A DNA stretch of 64,000 nt from UBA11986 sp031402435 (GTDB taxonomy: Bacteria > Bacteroidota > Ignavibacteria > UBA10030 > UBA6906): the NCBI GenBank assembly GCA_031402435.1, contig JANNSJ010000024.1, positions 18,054-82,053 on the forward strand. Direction: 5' to 3'. Both the position numbers and the translations under genes were made by a program. The notes below the pieces were generated by a model that saw nothing but the letters and a program-made list of their open reading frames with translations, ran no database searches and had not been told where the DNA came from. Positions 1 through 9,219 of the stretch are shown here, piece after piece; within the stretch, counting starts at the first letter, position 1, and each line of letters begins with the position of its first letter.

Positions 1-2452
1 GGCCAACAAACGCAAGGAAATAAGCGGTGTATGCCCACCACGTACGCCACCACGGGGGAGTGATAACGATCCGGATTGATGTTCCCTCTTCGTTCCAGAC
101 ACCATCGCTGTTGGAACCTTTTACCCTGAACACATAGTCGCCCGCGTTCAAATTGGTGTAGCTTGCAAACCGGCGTGTACCGTTGTGTACCCAATCAACA
201 TCAAACCCGTCAAGCCTGTAGGCATATTGATTTTTGGATGGTTCGATGAAATCCAGCGCCGCGAAATCGAATGAGATAAACACATCCGTATGACGAAGAG
301 TGATCTCCCGGAGGGAAGAGAGTGCATGTTCGAACGCTACTGGAGCATTGAACTTCTTGAACCCCGTAATAATGATGGGAGGAACGCTTGCATTGTCCTT
401 GATGCTGTCCGGAAAAAAAGCATTGATGCCATTGATTCCGCCAAAATACAATTTGCCTTCGCGTGACTTGAAGAACGCTCCGCGGTTGAACTCGTTGCTC
501 TGCAGCCCGTCGCTCACGTCGTAATTCTTGAAACTCCGTGTTGATGGAGTGAACCTGGAAATTCCCTTGTTGGTGCTGAGCCACAGATGGCCGGTTCCAT
601 CTTCCAGAATACCGTAGACCACGTTGTTTGCAAGGCCGTCCTGTTCCGAATAACTCTCGAGGAGTTTGCGATTCCTGTTGAACCGATGGAACCCGTTGCC
701 AAATGTTCCGATCCACAGGTCTCCCTCGCTGTCTTCAACAATGCAACTTACCAGCCTTTTAACCGTGTTTCCAGGCGACGGCCCGGCCTCGCTCGTGTCT
801 CTTTTCCCATTCCTCATGAAGGGATATGGCCCGTTCAGTCCCACCCACAGCACTCCCTTGCTGTCCTCGATCAGCGCGATAACGCCTCCTTGTAGAGTGT
901 CGCCACCGCTCAGGTTGTACGGATAGTGTGAGAGCTCATTCGTTCCCCGATCGAGTTTGTTCATTCCCAATGGTGTGGCAATCCAAATGTTTTCATGTGA
1001 ATCGACGAGCACGCGCCCTGCAAAGTTGCTGCTGAGTCCGCCCTTTCCGCTTGGGTCGTATGTGTAATGCCGGAACGTTCGATTCCTGGTATTGAACGCG
1101 TCGACTCCGCCATCCGTGGCGATCCAGAGAGTGGAGCTGCTGTCTTCCGTGATGGTCCAGACAACATTGCTCGCAATGGAATTCTTGTCGGACGAATTGT
1201 GGATGAATGTTTCAAACGAGGTTGTCTTCGGATCAAACCGGCACATGCCGCCACTGTGAGTTCCCACCCAGAGAACTCCCGATCGATCCTCGAAGATTGC
1301 GAGAACAAACTTGTTGGTCATGCGGGAGAGGAGAACGGACATTGCATCATCATTCCGGAACTTGTCCTTCATCGGTGAGTACTTGAACACACCATCTCCC
1401 CATGTGCCGAACCACAAAGTGCCCGAGTGATCTTCGTAGATGGAAACGATACGGCTGCTTCTCAGACTGGTTGGATCATTGTTATCACGGGAGACATGTC
1501 GAAAGGAGTCGGTGGACTGCTCGAAGACGTCAAGGCCGCCGCCATCTGTGCCGACCCAGAGAATTCCCCTGCTGTCTTGATAGAGAGTGCGTACAACGTC
1601 ATGCGCAATGCTTGTCTGATCGTTTGGATCGTGGCGATAACGGAGAAAGGAATGGGAGCTTGGATCGAACCGGTTGAGCCCGCCGCTTTCTGTTCCAACC
1701 CAGAGTGTGGCCGCACGATCGACGAGGACCGAGCGAACAAAGTTGCTGCTGATGCTTCCCATATCCGCGGGAGAGTGTGTATACCGGGTGACCTCATGTT
1801 TTCGTTGGTCCAGCAGGTTGACGCCGAGCTCCCAGGTTCCTGCAACGATACTCCCATCCGGATTGCCGCAGACCGCGCTTACATTGTTATTACTTATTGC
1901 CTGTGGGCCGGGGCCTGCGGCAGTGAAGTATGTAACATCAACTACAGTCGGTGCGCCTCCGCCTTCACTCCGATAGGCAATTTTGGACAATCCTCCTCCA
2001 ATTGTACCGACCCATAACACACTGTCGCTGTTTTGATATATTGACTGAACCGAGAATTCAATCTTGCGTCCGCTCCCCGCGGGGCTGTACGGGTAATGGC
2101 GGAAGGTTTCGGTGACGGGATCATACCAATCCAACCCGCCAAGGGAGCCGATCCAGAGATTATCATTCCTGTCAACGCAGAGAGTCTGTACGTAACTATT
2201 GGAGATTGAAAGAGAGTCGTTGGGATTACTCTTGAACACCTTGAACGCGTAGCCGTCGTACCGGCAAAGGCCATCGGCGGTTCCGAACCACATGAACCCT
2301 TGAGAGTCTTGTATGATGCAGAGAATAATGCTCTCGGAAAGACCGTCTTCGATGCCAAGGTGATCGAAGCGGAGGCTGACGGTTTGCCCGGCTCTCGATG
2401 ACGGTTGAGACAGAAGAAGGCATATCGCAAGAACGGTACGTGATGTCCACAT
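1..2452 (-). CDS. Two-component-type sensor with Reg_prop beta-propeller and Y_Y_Y domain (3' part outside window)
   Basis: The reading frame runs from an ATG at 2452 off the left edge, giving 817 codons. It opens with a signal peptide (MWTSRTVLAICLLL), then many propeller repeats with the Reg_prop signature (WIGS, WVGT and WFGT blocks every 40-50 residues). A Y_Y_Y domain follows (YAYRLDGFDVDWV, FRVKGSNSDGVWNE), then the usual PPWWRTWW lead into a membrane helix. This is the periplasmic half of the hybrid or histidine-kinase sensors common in Bacteroidota; the kinase or DNA-binding part would lie beyond base 1 and is not seen. No Shine-Dalgarno is obvious. The ligand cannot be told from the sequence. 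Confidence 0.88.
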   Translation of the reverse strand, partial: MWTSRTVLAICLLLSQPSSRAGQTVSLRFDHLGIEDGLSESIILCIIQDSQGFMWFGTADGLCRYDGYAFKVFKSNPNDSLSISNSYVQTLCVDRNDNLWIGSLGGLDWYDPVTETFRHYPYSPAGSGRKIEFSVQSIYQNSDSVLWVGTIGGGLSKIAYRSEGGGAPTVVDVTYFTAAGPGPQAISNNNVSAVCGNPDGSIVAGTWELGVNLLDQRKHEVTRYTHSPADMGSISSNFVRSVLVDRAATLWVGTESGGLNRFDPSSHSFLRYRHDPNDQTSIAHDVVRTLYQDSRGILWVGTDGGGLDVFEQSTDSFRHVSRDNNDPTSLRSSRIVSIYEDHSGTLWFGTWGDGVFKYSPMKDKFRNDDAMSVLLSRMTNKFVLAIFEDRSGVLWVGTHSGGMCRFDPKTTSFETFIHNSSDKNSIASNVVWTITEDSSSTLWIATDGGVDAFNTRNRTFRHYTYDPSGKGGLSSNFAGRVLVDSHENIWIATPLGMNKLDRGTNELSHYPYNLSGGDTLQGGVIALIEDSKGVLWVGLNGPYPFMRNGKRDTSEAGPSPGNTVKRLVSCIVEDSEGDLWIGTFGNGFHRFNRNRKLLESYSEQDGLANNVVYGILEDGTGHLWLSTNKGISRFTPSTRSFKNYDVSDGLQSNEFNRGAFFKSREGKLYFGGINGINAFFPDSIKDNASVPPIIITGFKKFNAPVAFEHALSSLREITLRHTDVFISFDFAALDFIEPSKNQYAYRLDGFDVDWVHNGTRRFASYTNLNAGDYVFRVKGSNSDGVWNEEGTSIRIVITPPWWRTWWAYTAYFLAFVG

Positions 2453-2549
2453 TTCGGGTTGGAAGATTGAAGGAGAATATAGCGAGTGGGGAGGTCAACC
2501 GCAAAACGGTGGCGGAGAAGAACAATGTGAGACACTTACAGATTCATTC

Positions 2550-2581
2550 TTTGGACAAAAGAACCGATTTGAGTATATTTG
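2550..2581 (+). promoter_or_regulatory. Bacteroidota-type promoter of guaA
   Basis: TTTG at 2550-2553 and TATATTTG at 2574-2581 are separated by 20 bases. This matches the Bacteroidota primary sigma pattern (TTTG near -33, TAnnTTTG near -7). Predicted transcription start is near 2588, leaving a leader of about 24 bases before the guaA ATG at 2612. Confidence 0.7.
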
Positions 2582-2611
2582 TTCTGTCATCTTACTCTCC
2601 AATCCGTGAAC

Positions 2612-4165
2612 ATGCCCCATTCAGAGCTTATCGTCGTCCTTGATTTCGGTGCCCAGTATGCGCAGTTGATTGCCCGCCGCGTACGTGAACTTGGCGTGTA
2701 TTCCGAGTTGTATCCTTTCAACATTTCTCTTGAGAAGATTAAAGCCTTGAACCCCAAAGGTATTATCCTCTCCGGAAGCCCGCACAGCACGTATGATGCC
2801 GGCGCACCTCATTCCGATCCGCGCATCTTCGATCTCGGCATTCCGGTGCTTGGCATTTGTTATGGATTGCAGCTTATCGGTTACCAGCTTGGTGGCGAAG
2901 TTGACAAAGCCGCGAGGCGTGAGTACGGCCACGCCGACCTCATCATTGATGACCAAACCGACCTCTTTGCCGGCTTCGGTGCCAACGGTTCAGCGCATAC
3001 GACTGTGTGGATGAGCCACGGCGATCACCTGACAAAAGCGCCCCCGGGATTTGAACCAATCGCCCATACAAGCAACGCACCCATCTGTGCAATCAAGAAT
3101 TCCCAAAAGAAAATCTACGGCGTACAGTTCCACCCGGAGGTTGGGCATACGCAGAAGGGAAGAGAGGTCCTCCATAATTTCGTCTACAGGATTTGTGAAT
3201 GCAAAGGCGGATGGAGTTCATCGTCGTTCATTCAGGCATCAATTGATAGGATCAAAAAGAACGTTGGATCCGGGAAAGTCATTTGCGCTCTCAGTGGAGG
3301 AGTTGACTCATCGGTTGCGGCCGTATTACTGCACAAGGCGATTGGCGATCAGCTCTTTTGTATTCATATCGACAACGGATTGATGAGGAGGGGAGAATCC
3401 GAGGCTGTGGTGAAGACGTTTCGGGACAGCTACAAGATCAATCTCGATTATGTTGATGCCACGGACCGTTTTCTTGCCGGACTTGCCGGAGTGACAGACC
3501 CCGAGAAGAAGCGAAAGATCATCGGCAAACTCTTTATTGAGATTTTTGAAGAAGAAGCAACGAAGATTGGTCACGTGGACTTTCTCTGTCAGGGAACGTT
3601 GTATCCCGACGTCATCGAGTCCGTTTCGTTCAAAGGTCCGTCCGTTACGATCAAGACACACCACAATGTTGGCGGGCTTCCTGAGAAAATGAACCTGAAG
3701 CTCATCGAGCCATTCAGGGAGTTGTTCAAGGATGAAGTGCGGGCTGTTGGCACTGATCTTGGGTTGCCAGAAGATTTGATCTGGCGGCATCCGTTCCCCG
3801 GTCCGGGACTTGCTGTGCGTGTGCTAGGAGAGATTACGAAGCAACGACTTGACCTCCTTCGTGAAGCCGATGCAATCTTCGTCGAGGAAATTAAAAAGGC
3901 CGGACTCTACAAAGACATCTGGCAGGGATTTGTTGTTCTTCTGCCGGTGCAGTCCGTTGGAGTGATGGGCGATGGCAGGACGTATGACTTCACGGTTGCG
4001 ATCCGCGCAGTCACAAGCGTCGATGGTATGACCGCCGACTGGTTCCACATGCCCTACGAGGTCATGGCTGCGATCTCGTCGCGCATAACAAATGAAGTAC
4101 GGGGAATCAACAGAGTGGTGTACGATATCAGCTCAAAACCACCTGCGACGATTGAATGGGAATGA
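2612..4165 (+). CDS. guaA: GMP synthase (glutamine-hydrolysing)
   Basis: This cytosolic enzyme converts XMP, ATP and glutamine to GMP. The protein is 517 aa, normal for GuaA. The N-terminal class I amidotransferase domain has the catalytic Cys83 in GICYG and the HPE dyad at 174-176. The ATP pyrophosphatase domain has the PP-loop SGGVDSS at about 228-234, and the C-terminal dimerisation domain ends in IEWE. An in-frame start exists 33 bases upstream, but MPHSELIVVLDFGAQY is the family-like N-terminus and the promoter lies too close to the upstream start. The gene appears to be transcribed alone. Confidence 0.97.
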   Translation: MPHSELIVVLDFGAQYAQLIARRVRELGVYSELYPFNISLEKIKALNPKGIILSGSPHSTYDAGAPHSDPRIFDLGIPVLGICYGLQLIGYQLGGEVDKAARREYGHADLIIDDQTDLFAGFGANGSAHTTVWMSHGDHLTKAPPGFEPIAHTSNAPICAIKNSQKKIYGVQFHPEVGHTQKGREVLHNFVYRICECKGGWSSSSFIQASIDRIKKNVGSGKVICALSGGVDSSVAAVLLHKAIGDQLFCIHIDNGLMRRGESEAVVKTFRDSYKINLDYVDATDRFLAGLAGVTDPEKKRKIIGKLFIEIFEEEATKIGHVDFLCQGTLYPDVIESVSFKGPSVTIKTHHNVGGLPEKMNLKLIEPFRELFKDEVRAVGTDLGLPEDLIWRHPFPGPGLAVRVLGEITKQRLDLLREADAIFVEEIKKAGLYKDIWQGFVVLLPVQSVGVMGDGRTYDFTVAIRAVTSVDGMTADWFHMPYEVMAAISSRITNEVRGINRVVYDISSKPPATIEWE

Positions 4166-4173
4166 AAGATTTT

Positions 4174-4270
4174 GAACACAGATGACATTGATAAAACTGA
4201 TTTGCATAGATATACAATTAATTGTTTTTTAGTGGAAATCTGTAGTATCAGTGTCATCTGTGTGCCAACC
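4174..4270. repeat. Palindromic intergenic repeat, copy 1 (MITE-like)
   Basis: About 97 bases with terminal inverted arms: AACACAGATGACA-TGA at the left and TCAGTGTCATCTGTGT at the right, with an AT-rich centre. A related copy lies at 5136-5218. It ends 10 bases before the ubiA start codon, so it forms most of that gene's leader. No ORF lies inside it. Confidence 0.7.
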
Positions 4271-4280
4271 AAAGGATAGC

Positions 4281-5114
4281 ATGAAGAAGTTCTTTTCGTT
4301 TGTCAAAATCGAACACACGCTTTTCTCTCTGCCGCTCATCTATAGCGGTGTCCTGCTGGCATCCAAGGACTCAACACCTTCACTCAAAGTATTGATTCTC
4401 GTTCTTACTGCTGCAACCGGAGCTCGCACCGTTGCCTTTGCACTCAACCGTATCATCGACCGGCACATTGACGCGAGGAATCCTCGTACTGCAACACGCG
4501 ATCTCCCCAGCGGCCGGATGACACTCTGGGAAGCATCGTGGGTCATGATGTCTGGCCTGGCGTTGTACCTGGGATCGGCGTATTTCATCTCTGACTTTTG
4601 TTTCTTGATGTCACCGCTCCCATTGCTTGTCTTCGTCACCTATCCAACAATGAAATGTTACACGCCATTGGCACATTTTGGGGTAGGGTTGGGACTTGCG
4701 ATGGGTCCGTTGGGCGGATGGTTTGCCATCTCTCCGTCATTCGAGCACCTCCTTGCGCCGGCTCTTCTCTCGTTGTTCACGTTGTTCTGGGTTGCGGGAT
4801 TCGATATCATCTACGCAACACTCGATGAGGAATTCGATAAGAAGGCCTCGCTATATTCTTTCCCATCCCGGTTTGGCAGAGAGGTGGCCCTCAAGTATTC
4901 CGGCTATTTTCACGTCGTTGCATTCGGACTGCTGATTGCGTTGTTCTTCCATTCGGTGTTCTCACTCATGGCGCTGCCCCTGTTGTTGCTCACGGGCTAT
5001 CTTCTCTACCTTGAACAGAGGAAAGCCGAGGACGTTGAACTCGCATTTTTCAAAATTAATGCGGTGGCGGGGTTCTCTGTCTTTGTCATGGTCTTGATCG
5101 GAGTCTATATATGA
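4281..5114 (+). CDS. UbiA-family aromatic prenyltransferase (probably menaquinone pathway, MqnP-like)
   Basis: A 277-aa integral membrane protein of the UbiA superfamily that attaches a polyprenyl chain to an aromatic acid. The first Asp motif is NRIIDRHID at 56-64 and the second is DIIYATLDEEFD near 180-190, as in the 4-hydroxybenzoate polyprenyltransferase branch. Hydrophobic segments cover most of the chain. The neighbouring UbiX- and UbiD-like genes and the mqnE remnant at 17.9 kb suggest that the substrate is a futalosine-pathway naphthoate rather than 4-hydroxybenzoate; that is inference. The ATG at 4281 is preferred over an in-frame GTG-type start at 4251 that lies inside the palindromic repeat. 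Confidence 0.88.
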   Translation: MKKFFSFVKIEHTLFSLPLIYSGVLLASKDSTPSLKVLILVLTAATGARTVAFALNRIIDRHIDARNPRTATRDLPSGRMTLWEASWVMMSGLALYLGSAYFISDFCFLMSPLPLLVFVTYPTMKCYTPLAHFGVGLGLAMGPLGGWFAISPSFEHLLAPALLSLFTLFWVAGFDIIYATLDEEFDKKASLYSFPSRFGREVALKYSGYFHVVAFGLLIALFFHSVFSLMALPLLLLTGYLLYLEQRKAEDVELAFFKINAVAGFSVFVMVLIGVYI

Positions 5115-5135
5115 GATCCATGCGGACGAAAGGCA

Positions 5136-5218
5136 GAACACAGATGACACTGAAAGAATCGATCAGAACAGATAAAATTAGTCAATCAGTAAAAATCAGC
5201 ATCATCTGTGTTCCAACT
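5136..5218. repeat. Palindromic intergenic repeat, copy 2 (MITE-like)
   Basis: About 83 bases starting GAACACAGATGACACTGA and ending CATCATCTGTGTTCCAAC. It has the same terminal arms as the copy at 4174-4270 but a diverged, shorter centre. It lies 17 bases before the ubiX-like start codon, so the two copies bracket the ubiA gene. Confidence 0.7.
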
Positions 5219-5235
5219 GAGAGAATTCAATCAAC

Positions 5236-5787
5236 ATGAAAATTGTCGTCGGCATTACCGGTTCGTCGGGTGCAGTGTACGCTCTGGATTTCCTGAAGAA
5301 GTGTGAGGCAGACAAATATCTCATCGTCAGCTCATGGGGCAAGGTATTGCTGCGTGACGAGCTGAATATGGGTGAGAAGGATCTGAAACCATACGTCAAA
5401 GGCTCATTCTCCGATGACGACCTGACCGCCCCGATGGCGTCCGGCTCGAACCATTTCGATGCGTTTGTCATTCTGCCGGCCTCGACATCGACACTCGGGA
5501 AGATCGCCTCAGGTATCGGCGACACGCTCATTACCCGCACTGCCCAGGTGTGTCTGAAAGAGCGCTACAAGCTGATTATCTGTGTACGCGAAACGCCGCT
5601 CTCCACACTCTCACTTGAGCAATGCGCGAAGCTGTCCGGCTATGGGGCCATCATCATGCCGATTTCATCGCCGTTATACTTTGTGCCAAAGACGGTTGAT
5701 GAATACGTTGGTGCGTTCACGGACAAGGTGCTTGGCCAACTGGGTATGAGGAATGAGAAAGGCTGGCGTTCCGAGGAATTCGAGTGA
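5236..5787 (+). CDS. ubiX: UbiX-like flavin prenyltransferase
   Basis: A 183-aa flavoprotein of the UbiX/Pad1 family. It prenylates FMN to make the cofactor of UbiD-type decarboxylases, which fits the next gene. Visible family blocks are GITGSSGAVYA at 6-16, PASTSTLGKIASGIGD with the TLITRTAQV block, and the VRETPLS block. The length is usual for the family. The ATG at 5236 follows the palindromic repeat. It lies between the UbiA-like and UbiD-like genes on the same strand, so the three are likely one pathway unit. Confidence 0.92.
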   Translation: MKIVVGITGSSGAVYALDFLKKCEADKYLIVSSWGKVLLRDELNMGEKDLKPYVKGSFSDDDLTAPMASGSNHFDAFVILPASTSTLGKIASGIGDTLITRTAQVCLKERYKLIICVRETPLSTLSLEQCAKLSGYGAIIMPISSPLYFVPKTVDEYVGAFTDKVLGQLGMRNEKGWRSEEFE

Positions 5788-5796
5788 GAAGGGCTT

Positions 5797-5834
5797 GACT
5801 CTCGACTCTATAGACTCTTTGACTCCATAAACTC
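5797..5834 (+). repeat. Iterated GACTC repeat in the leader of the ubiD-like gene
   Basis: Four GACTC units (5797, 5804, 5813, 5821) and a fifth AACTC (5830) follow one another at 7-9 base spacing, ending 5 bases before the ubiD-like ATG. No classical ribosome binding site is seen in this T/C-rich stretch. Confidence 0.6.
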
Positions 5835-5838
5835 TCTT

Positions 5839-7620
5839 ATGCGCTTCTCCACCCTTGGCGATTTCGCCCGCTATCTCGAATCCGTCGGAGAACTCCACCG
5901 CGTTACGGTTGAGGTTGATCCCTACCTAGAGGTCACCGAGATCGCGACGCGTGCCATTAAGGAAAAGAAGCCAGCGCTTCTCTTCGAGAATGTCAAAGGC
6001 TCGAAGTTCCCTCTCGTCATCAATACCATGGCAAGCGACAAACGATGCGAGCTTGCGTTGCAGAAACATCCGCAGGAGTTGGGCGAGGAGCTGATCAAGT
6101 TCGTTGAAGACATTCTGCCGCCCAAACCTTCTTCCTTCTTTAAGCACAAGTCAATTGTTAAACGCTTTCTCAGGGCACCGACAAAGCGAACCTCATCTGC
6201 CATTTCTCAAGAGATTGCCGAACAACCAAACCTTGACGATCTTCCCATCCTTACTTGCTGGCCTGAAGATGGCGGACGGTTCTTCACTCTTCCACAAGTA
6301 GTAACCTACGATCCCCGGACAGGCAAGCGCAACATGGGCATGTACCGCATGCACGTGTTCGACAAGCAGACCACAGGCATGCACTGGCAAATCCAAAAGG
6401 GCGGTGGTTTCCATTACTATCAAGCCGAAAAGCTGGGCAAAGAATTCGAGCTCGCCGTTGCACTTGGCACCGATCCAGCGCTGCTGATGGCAACGATTGC
6501 TGCGCTTCCCGAGAATATTGATGAAGCCATGTTCGCCGGATTCTTGCGCGGCAAGCGGACGCAGTTCGTGAAGGGAAAATCCATCTCGATTGACGTACCG
6601 GCGAATGCAGAGTTTATTCTTGAAGGAGTCGTACCGTTAAAAGAGCGTCGCATGGAAGGGCCGTTTGGCGATCACTTCGGACATTACTCCAACGCGGCGG
6701 AGTTTCCCGTCTTCCACATCAAAACGATAACGCACAGGCGCAACGCCATCTATCCCGCTACGGTCGTCGGCATTCCACCAATGGAGGACAAGTGGCTTGG
6801 CGATGCAACACAACAGATACTCGGGCCGTTGGTGAAACTCATTCATTCGGAAATCACCGACATGTGGGCATACTACGAAGCAGGGTTCCATAACCTGCTC
6901 GTTGTTGCCGTTGACCAGCGCTACGCAAAGGAAGCAATGAAGTCGGCACTGGGATTGCTCGGCACAGGGCAGCTTTCGCTTACCAAGTGCATTATCCTCG
7001 TCTCCGAGGGTGTGAACGTCCGTAACTTCGATGAGGTGATGAAGAACGTTCGGGACAACTTTGATCCACACTATGACTTCGTGATGATTCCCCGCGTCCC
7101 GCTTGACACGCTGGACTTCACCAGCTTCACGATGAATCTCGGCAGCAAGATGATCGTAGACGCAACGAAGAAGCAGCGACCACGGGATGAGGCGAAGACA
7201 TCAGTGGATAGAGACCGCCGTAGCGATCAAGTACAGCACCTCAAATCACTTGACCCGCGCATCATCGACATCAACCTCGTCCATGACACGCTGCTGCTTG
7301 TGAAAGTGAGCAGTCACGGCATGGCGTTGATCGAGAAGCTCGTGAAGCACACCGAACTCCCCGGCGTCAAGATCATCGCAACCGTCAGCGATGATGTGGA
7401 TATTCATGACATGGAAAACTATATCTGGGGAGTCTTCACACGTTTCGATTGCGAGCGGGATATTCTCTTCACCGAACAAAAGCTCATCGGCATCGGTCCG
7501 GTGTACAAGGGCATCATGGGTATTGATGCCACGTGGAAGCAAGGATATCCGAAAGCGTTGCGGATGACTGACGAGGTAAAGAAGAAGGTGGAAGAGAAGT
7601 GGGAGAGGTATTGGAAATGA
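5839..7620 (+). CDS. ubiD: UbiD-family decarboxylase (menaquinone/ubiquinone-type)
   Basis: A 593-aa member of the UbiD family, which removes CO2 from prenylated aromatic acids using prenylated FMN supplied by a UbiX protein. Seen in the sequence are the prFMN/metal-binding block GMYRMHVFDKQTTGMHW, the block EGVVPLKERRMEGPFGDHFG with its conserved Glu residues, and GIPPMEDKWLGDAT. The C-terminal region, about 100 residues beyond the core, matches the long menaquinone-type members. With the UbiA- and UbiX-like genes it probably performs the late steps of menaquinone synthesis. Start is at ATG 5839, directly after the GACTC repeat. Confidence 0.92.
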   Translation: MRFSTLGDFARYLESVGELHRVTVEVDPYLEVTEIATRAIKEKKPALLFENVKGSKFPLVINTMASDKRCELALQKHPQELGEELIKFVEDILPPKPSSFFKHKSIVKRFLRAPTKRTSSAISQEIAEQPNLDDLPILTCWPEDGGRFFTLPQVVTYDPRTGKRNMGMYRMHVFDKQTTGMHWQIQKGGGFHYYQAEKLGKEFELAVALGTDPALLMATIAALPENIDEAMFAGFLRGKRTQFVKGKSISIDVPANAEFILEGVVPLKERRMEGPFGDHFGHYSNAAEFPVFHIKTITHRRNAIYPATVVGIPPMEDKWLGDATQQILGPLVKLIHSEITDMWAYYEAGFHNLLVVAVDQRYAKEAMKSALGLLGTGQLSLTKCIILVSEGVNVRNFDEVMKNVRDNFDPHYDFVMIPRVPLDTLDFTSFTMNLGSKMIVDATKKQRPRDEAKTSVDRDRRSDQVQHLKSLDPRIIDINLVHDTLLLVKVSSHGMALIEKLVKHTELPGVKIIATVSDDVDIHDMENYIWGVFTRFDCERDILFTEQKLIGIGPVYKGIMGIDATWKQGYPKALRMTDEVKKKVEEKWERYWK

Positions 7621-7894
7621 GGCGGAACGACTCTCCTTTGAGATAACGTTATGTAGTGTGTTTCTCCCTTCTGGATGGTTTCACTGTTCTCTCCATGCCC
7701 TGCTCAGGAGAACGGCGGTGTCTCCGGGTTTCGAGATGGCTCACATCATTGGTATGGCATCGGAGGGTGGGCTCTTCATGGTATACGGATGAGGCAGCCG
7801 AGGTCTTGAAGAAATATCCTGTCTGCCAAAGGCGATGGTCTCCCGATGTCAATGCTCTGGCGAACTGATGTTCACTATCAGCAACACATTTCCC
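7621..7894. other. Intergenic stretch without a recognised gene
   Basis: About 274 bases lie between two convergent genes. Short ORFs exist on both strands (7656-7868 plus, 67-70 codons) but neither resembles a known family, has a good ribosome binding site or shows protein-like composition. No clear terminator hairpin or repeat was found by eye. Confidence 0.4.
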
Positions 7895-9166
7895 TCAGTT
7901 GAGATTCTGACTCAACACATCCAACCTGCCCGTCAGGAACAATTGCTCTGATCGCACCTGCGTCAATTCCAGTGCTTTGCGGTAGCTGGTGGCCGCTTGC
8001 TCGAAATGACCAAGTGACAAATGAAACTCGCCGAGTACGGCATACAGCAGATAGTAGCTGTCGAGAGATTTGCGATCCTGGATGTCTTCGACGGCCTGTA
8101 TACCGGCTTCCGGTCCGTGGACCTTTGAAATCGCAATGGCACGGTTGAGTGAGACCACCGGTGAGTCGTTGATCTTCACCAGTATGTCATAGAGCGTAAG
8201 TATGCGCGGCCAATCCGTCGATTCATAACTTTCAGCGAGGCAATGGCACGCAGCAATTCCCGCTTCGAGATGAAGCTCTGAAATTTCTTCGCCCTCCGCT
8301 GAGGAGTCAAGCTCTCGCAATCCCTCAGCGACCATTATCGCATCCCACAACGCCCGATCCTGATCCTTAAGAAGCAACAGATTGCCACGATCATTGACGC
8401 GGGCGGGAAACCTGGCGCCGTGCAACAACATCAGCGCGAGGAGCGCATGTGTTTTCGGCGTGTTACCTGCCTCGTGTTGGGCAAGCAGCCGGGTCAAGCG
8501 AATCGCTTCTTCGCACAAGTCCCTCCGTATCAGTTCTTCACCTTGAGATGCATTGTACCCCTCGTTGAACAACAGATACAATGCTTGCTGCACCGAGTCG
8601 AGGCGTTTGGTCAACTCGTTGCCGGAAGGGATCTCGAACTGCGCACGTTCTTCCCGCAGCTTTTGCTTGGCACGGACGAGTCGTTTATGAATTGCTTCTT
8701 CGCTGGAAAGGAACGCTCTGGCGATCTCTTTCGTGCCGAACCCGCAAAGTGTTTTCAGCGTCAGCGCAATTTGGGATTCGGGAATGAGGGAAGGGTGGCA
8801 GCATGCAAACATCATGCGGAGTTGGTCATCTTCAATTTCGTCCTGCAGGAATAATTCCTTCTCGTCAGGATAATCACCGAGCGCTTCTTGAATGACCTCT
8901 CCTTCATTCGCCTTGAGAGTTTGTTCGCGTCGCAGGATATCGAGGGCATGGTTCTTCGCCACCTGCATGATCCACGCGGAGGGATTATCCGGAGTTCCCT
9001 TGTACGGCCACTGCTGAAGAGCCTTGAGTAGAGCTTCCTGAACGACATCCTCGGCAAGATCAATGCGGTCGATGCCGAACACTCTCGTCAACATTGAGAC
9101 GATGCGACCGGCTTCACGGCGAAAGAGATGAGAGACGAGATTGTTTGTGTGTTGTGTGTCGTTCAT
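7895..9166 (-). CDS. ECF sigma factor with C-terminal extension (ECF42 type)
   Basis: A 423-aa protein with sigma region 2 (LAEDVVQEALLKALQQWP), region 4 (ALTLKTLCGFGTKEIARAFL) and a long TPR-like C-terminal extension of about 220 residues (LYLLFNEGYNAS, LNRAIAISKVHGPEAG). That architecture marks the ECF42 group, whose genes regularly sit next to DGPF/YCII proteins, as here at 9802. No anti-sigma factor is nearby, in keeping with that group, where the extension is thought to control activity. It is the last gene of a minus-strand unit with the SRPBCC and DGPF genes. The targets are not evident. Confidence 0.92.
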   Translation of the reverse strand: MNDTQHTNNLVSHLFRREAGRIVSMLTRVFGIDRIDLAEDVVQEALLKALQQWPYKGTPDNPSAWIMQVAKNHALDILRREQTLKANEGEVIQEALGDYPDEKELFLQDEIEDDQLRMMFACCHPSLIPESQIALTLKTLCGFGTKEIARAFLSSEEAIHKRLVRAKQKLREERAQFEIPSGNELTKRLDSVQQALYLLFNEGYNASQGEELIRRDLCEEAIRLTRLLAQHEAGNTPKTHALLALMLLHGARFPARVNDRGNLLLLKDQDRALWDAIMVAEGLRELDSSAEGEEISELHLEAGIAACHCLAESYESTDWPRILTLYDILVKINDSPVVSLNRAIAISKVHGPEAGIQAVEDIQDRKSLDSYYLLYAVLGEFHLSLGHFEQAATSYRKALELTQVRSEQLFLTGRLDVLSQNLN

Positions 9167-9219
9167 GCAGATGTGTTGAAGGATTACCCCGGCCTGATTG
9201 GTCGGGGCAATCGTAAGGC

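Noticed and set aside
1427..2535. ORFs on both strands inside the Reg_prop sensor region
   Set aside because: The frame beginning at 2452 on the minus strand shows clear propeller and Y_Y_Y motifs through the whole stretch, so the others are shadows.
7656..7868. Small ORFs between the ubiD-like and ECF42 genes
   Set aside because: Both strands are open for similar lengths, composition is not protein-like and no ribosome binding site or homology is visible.
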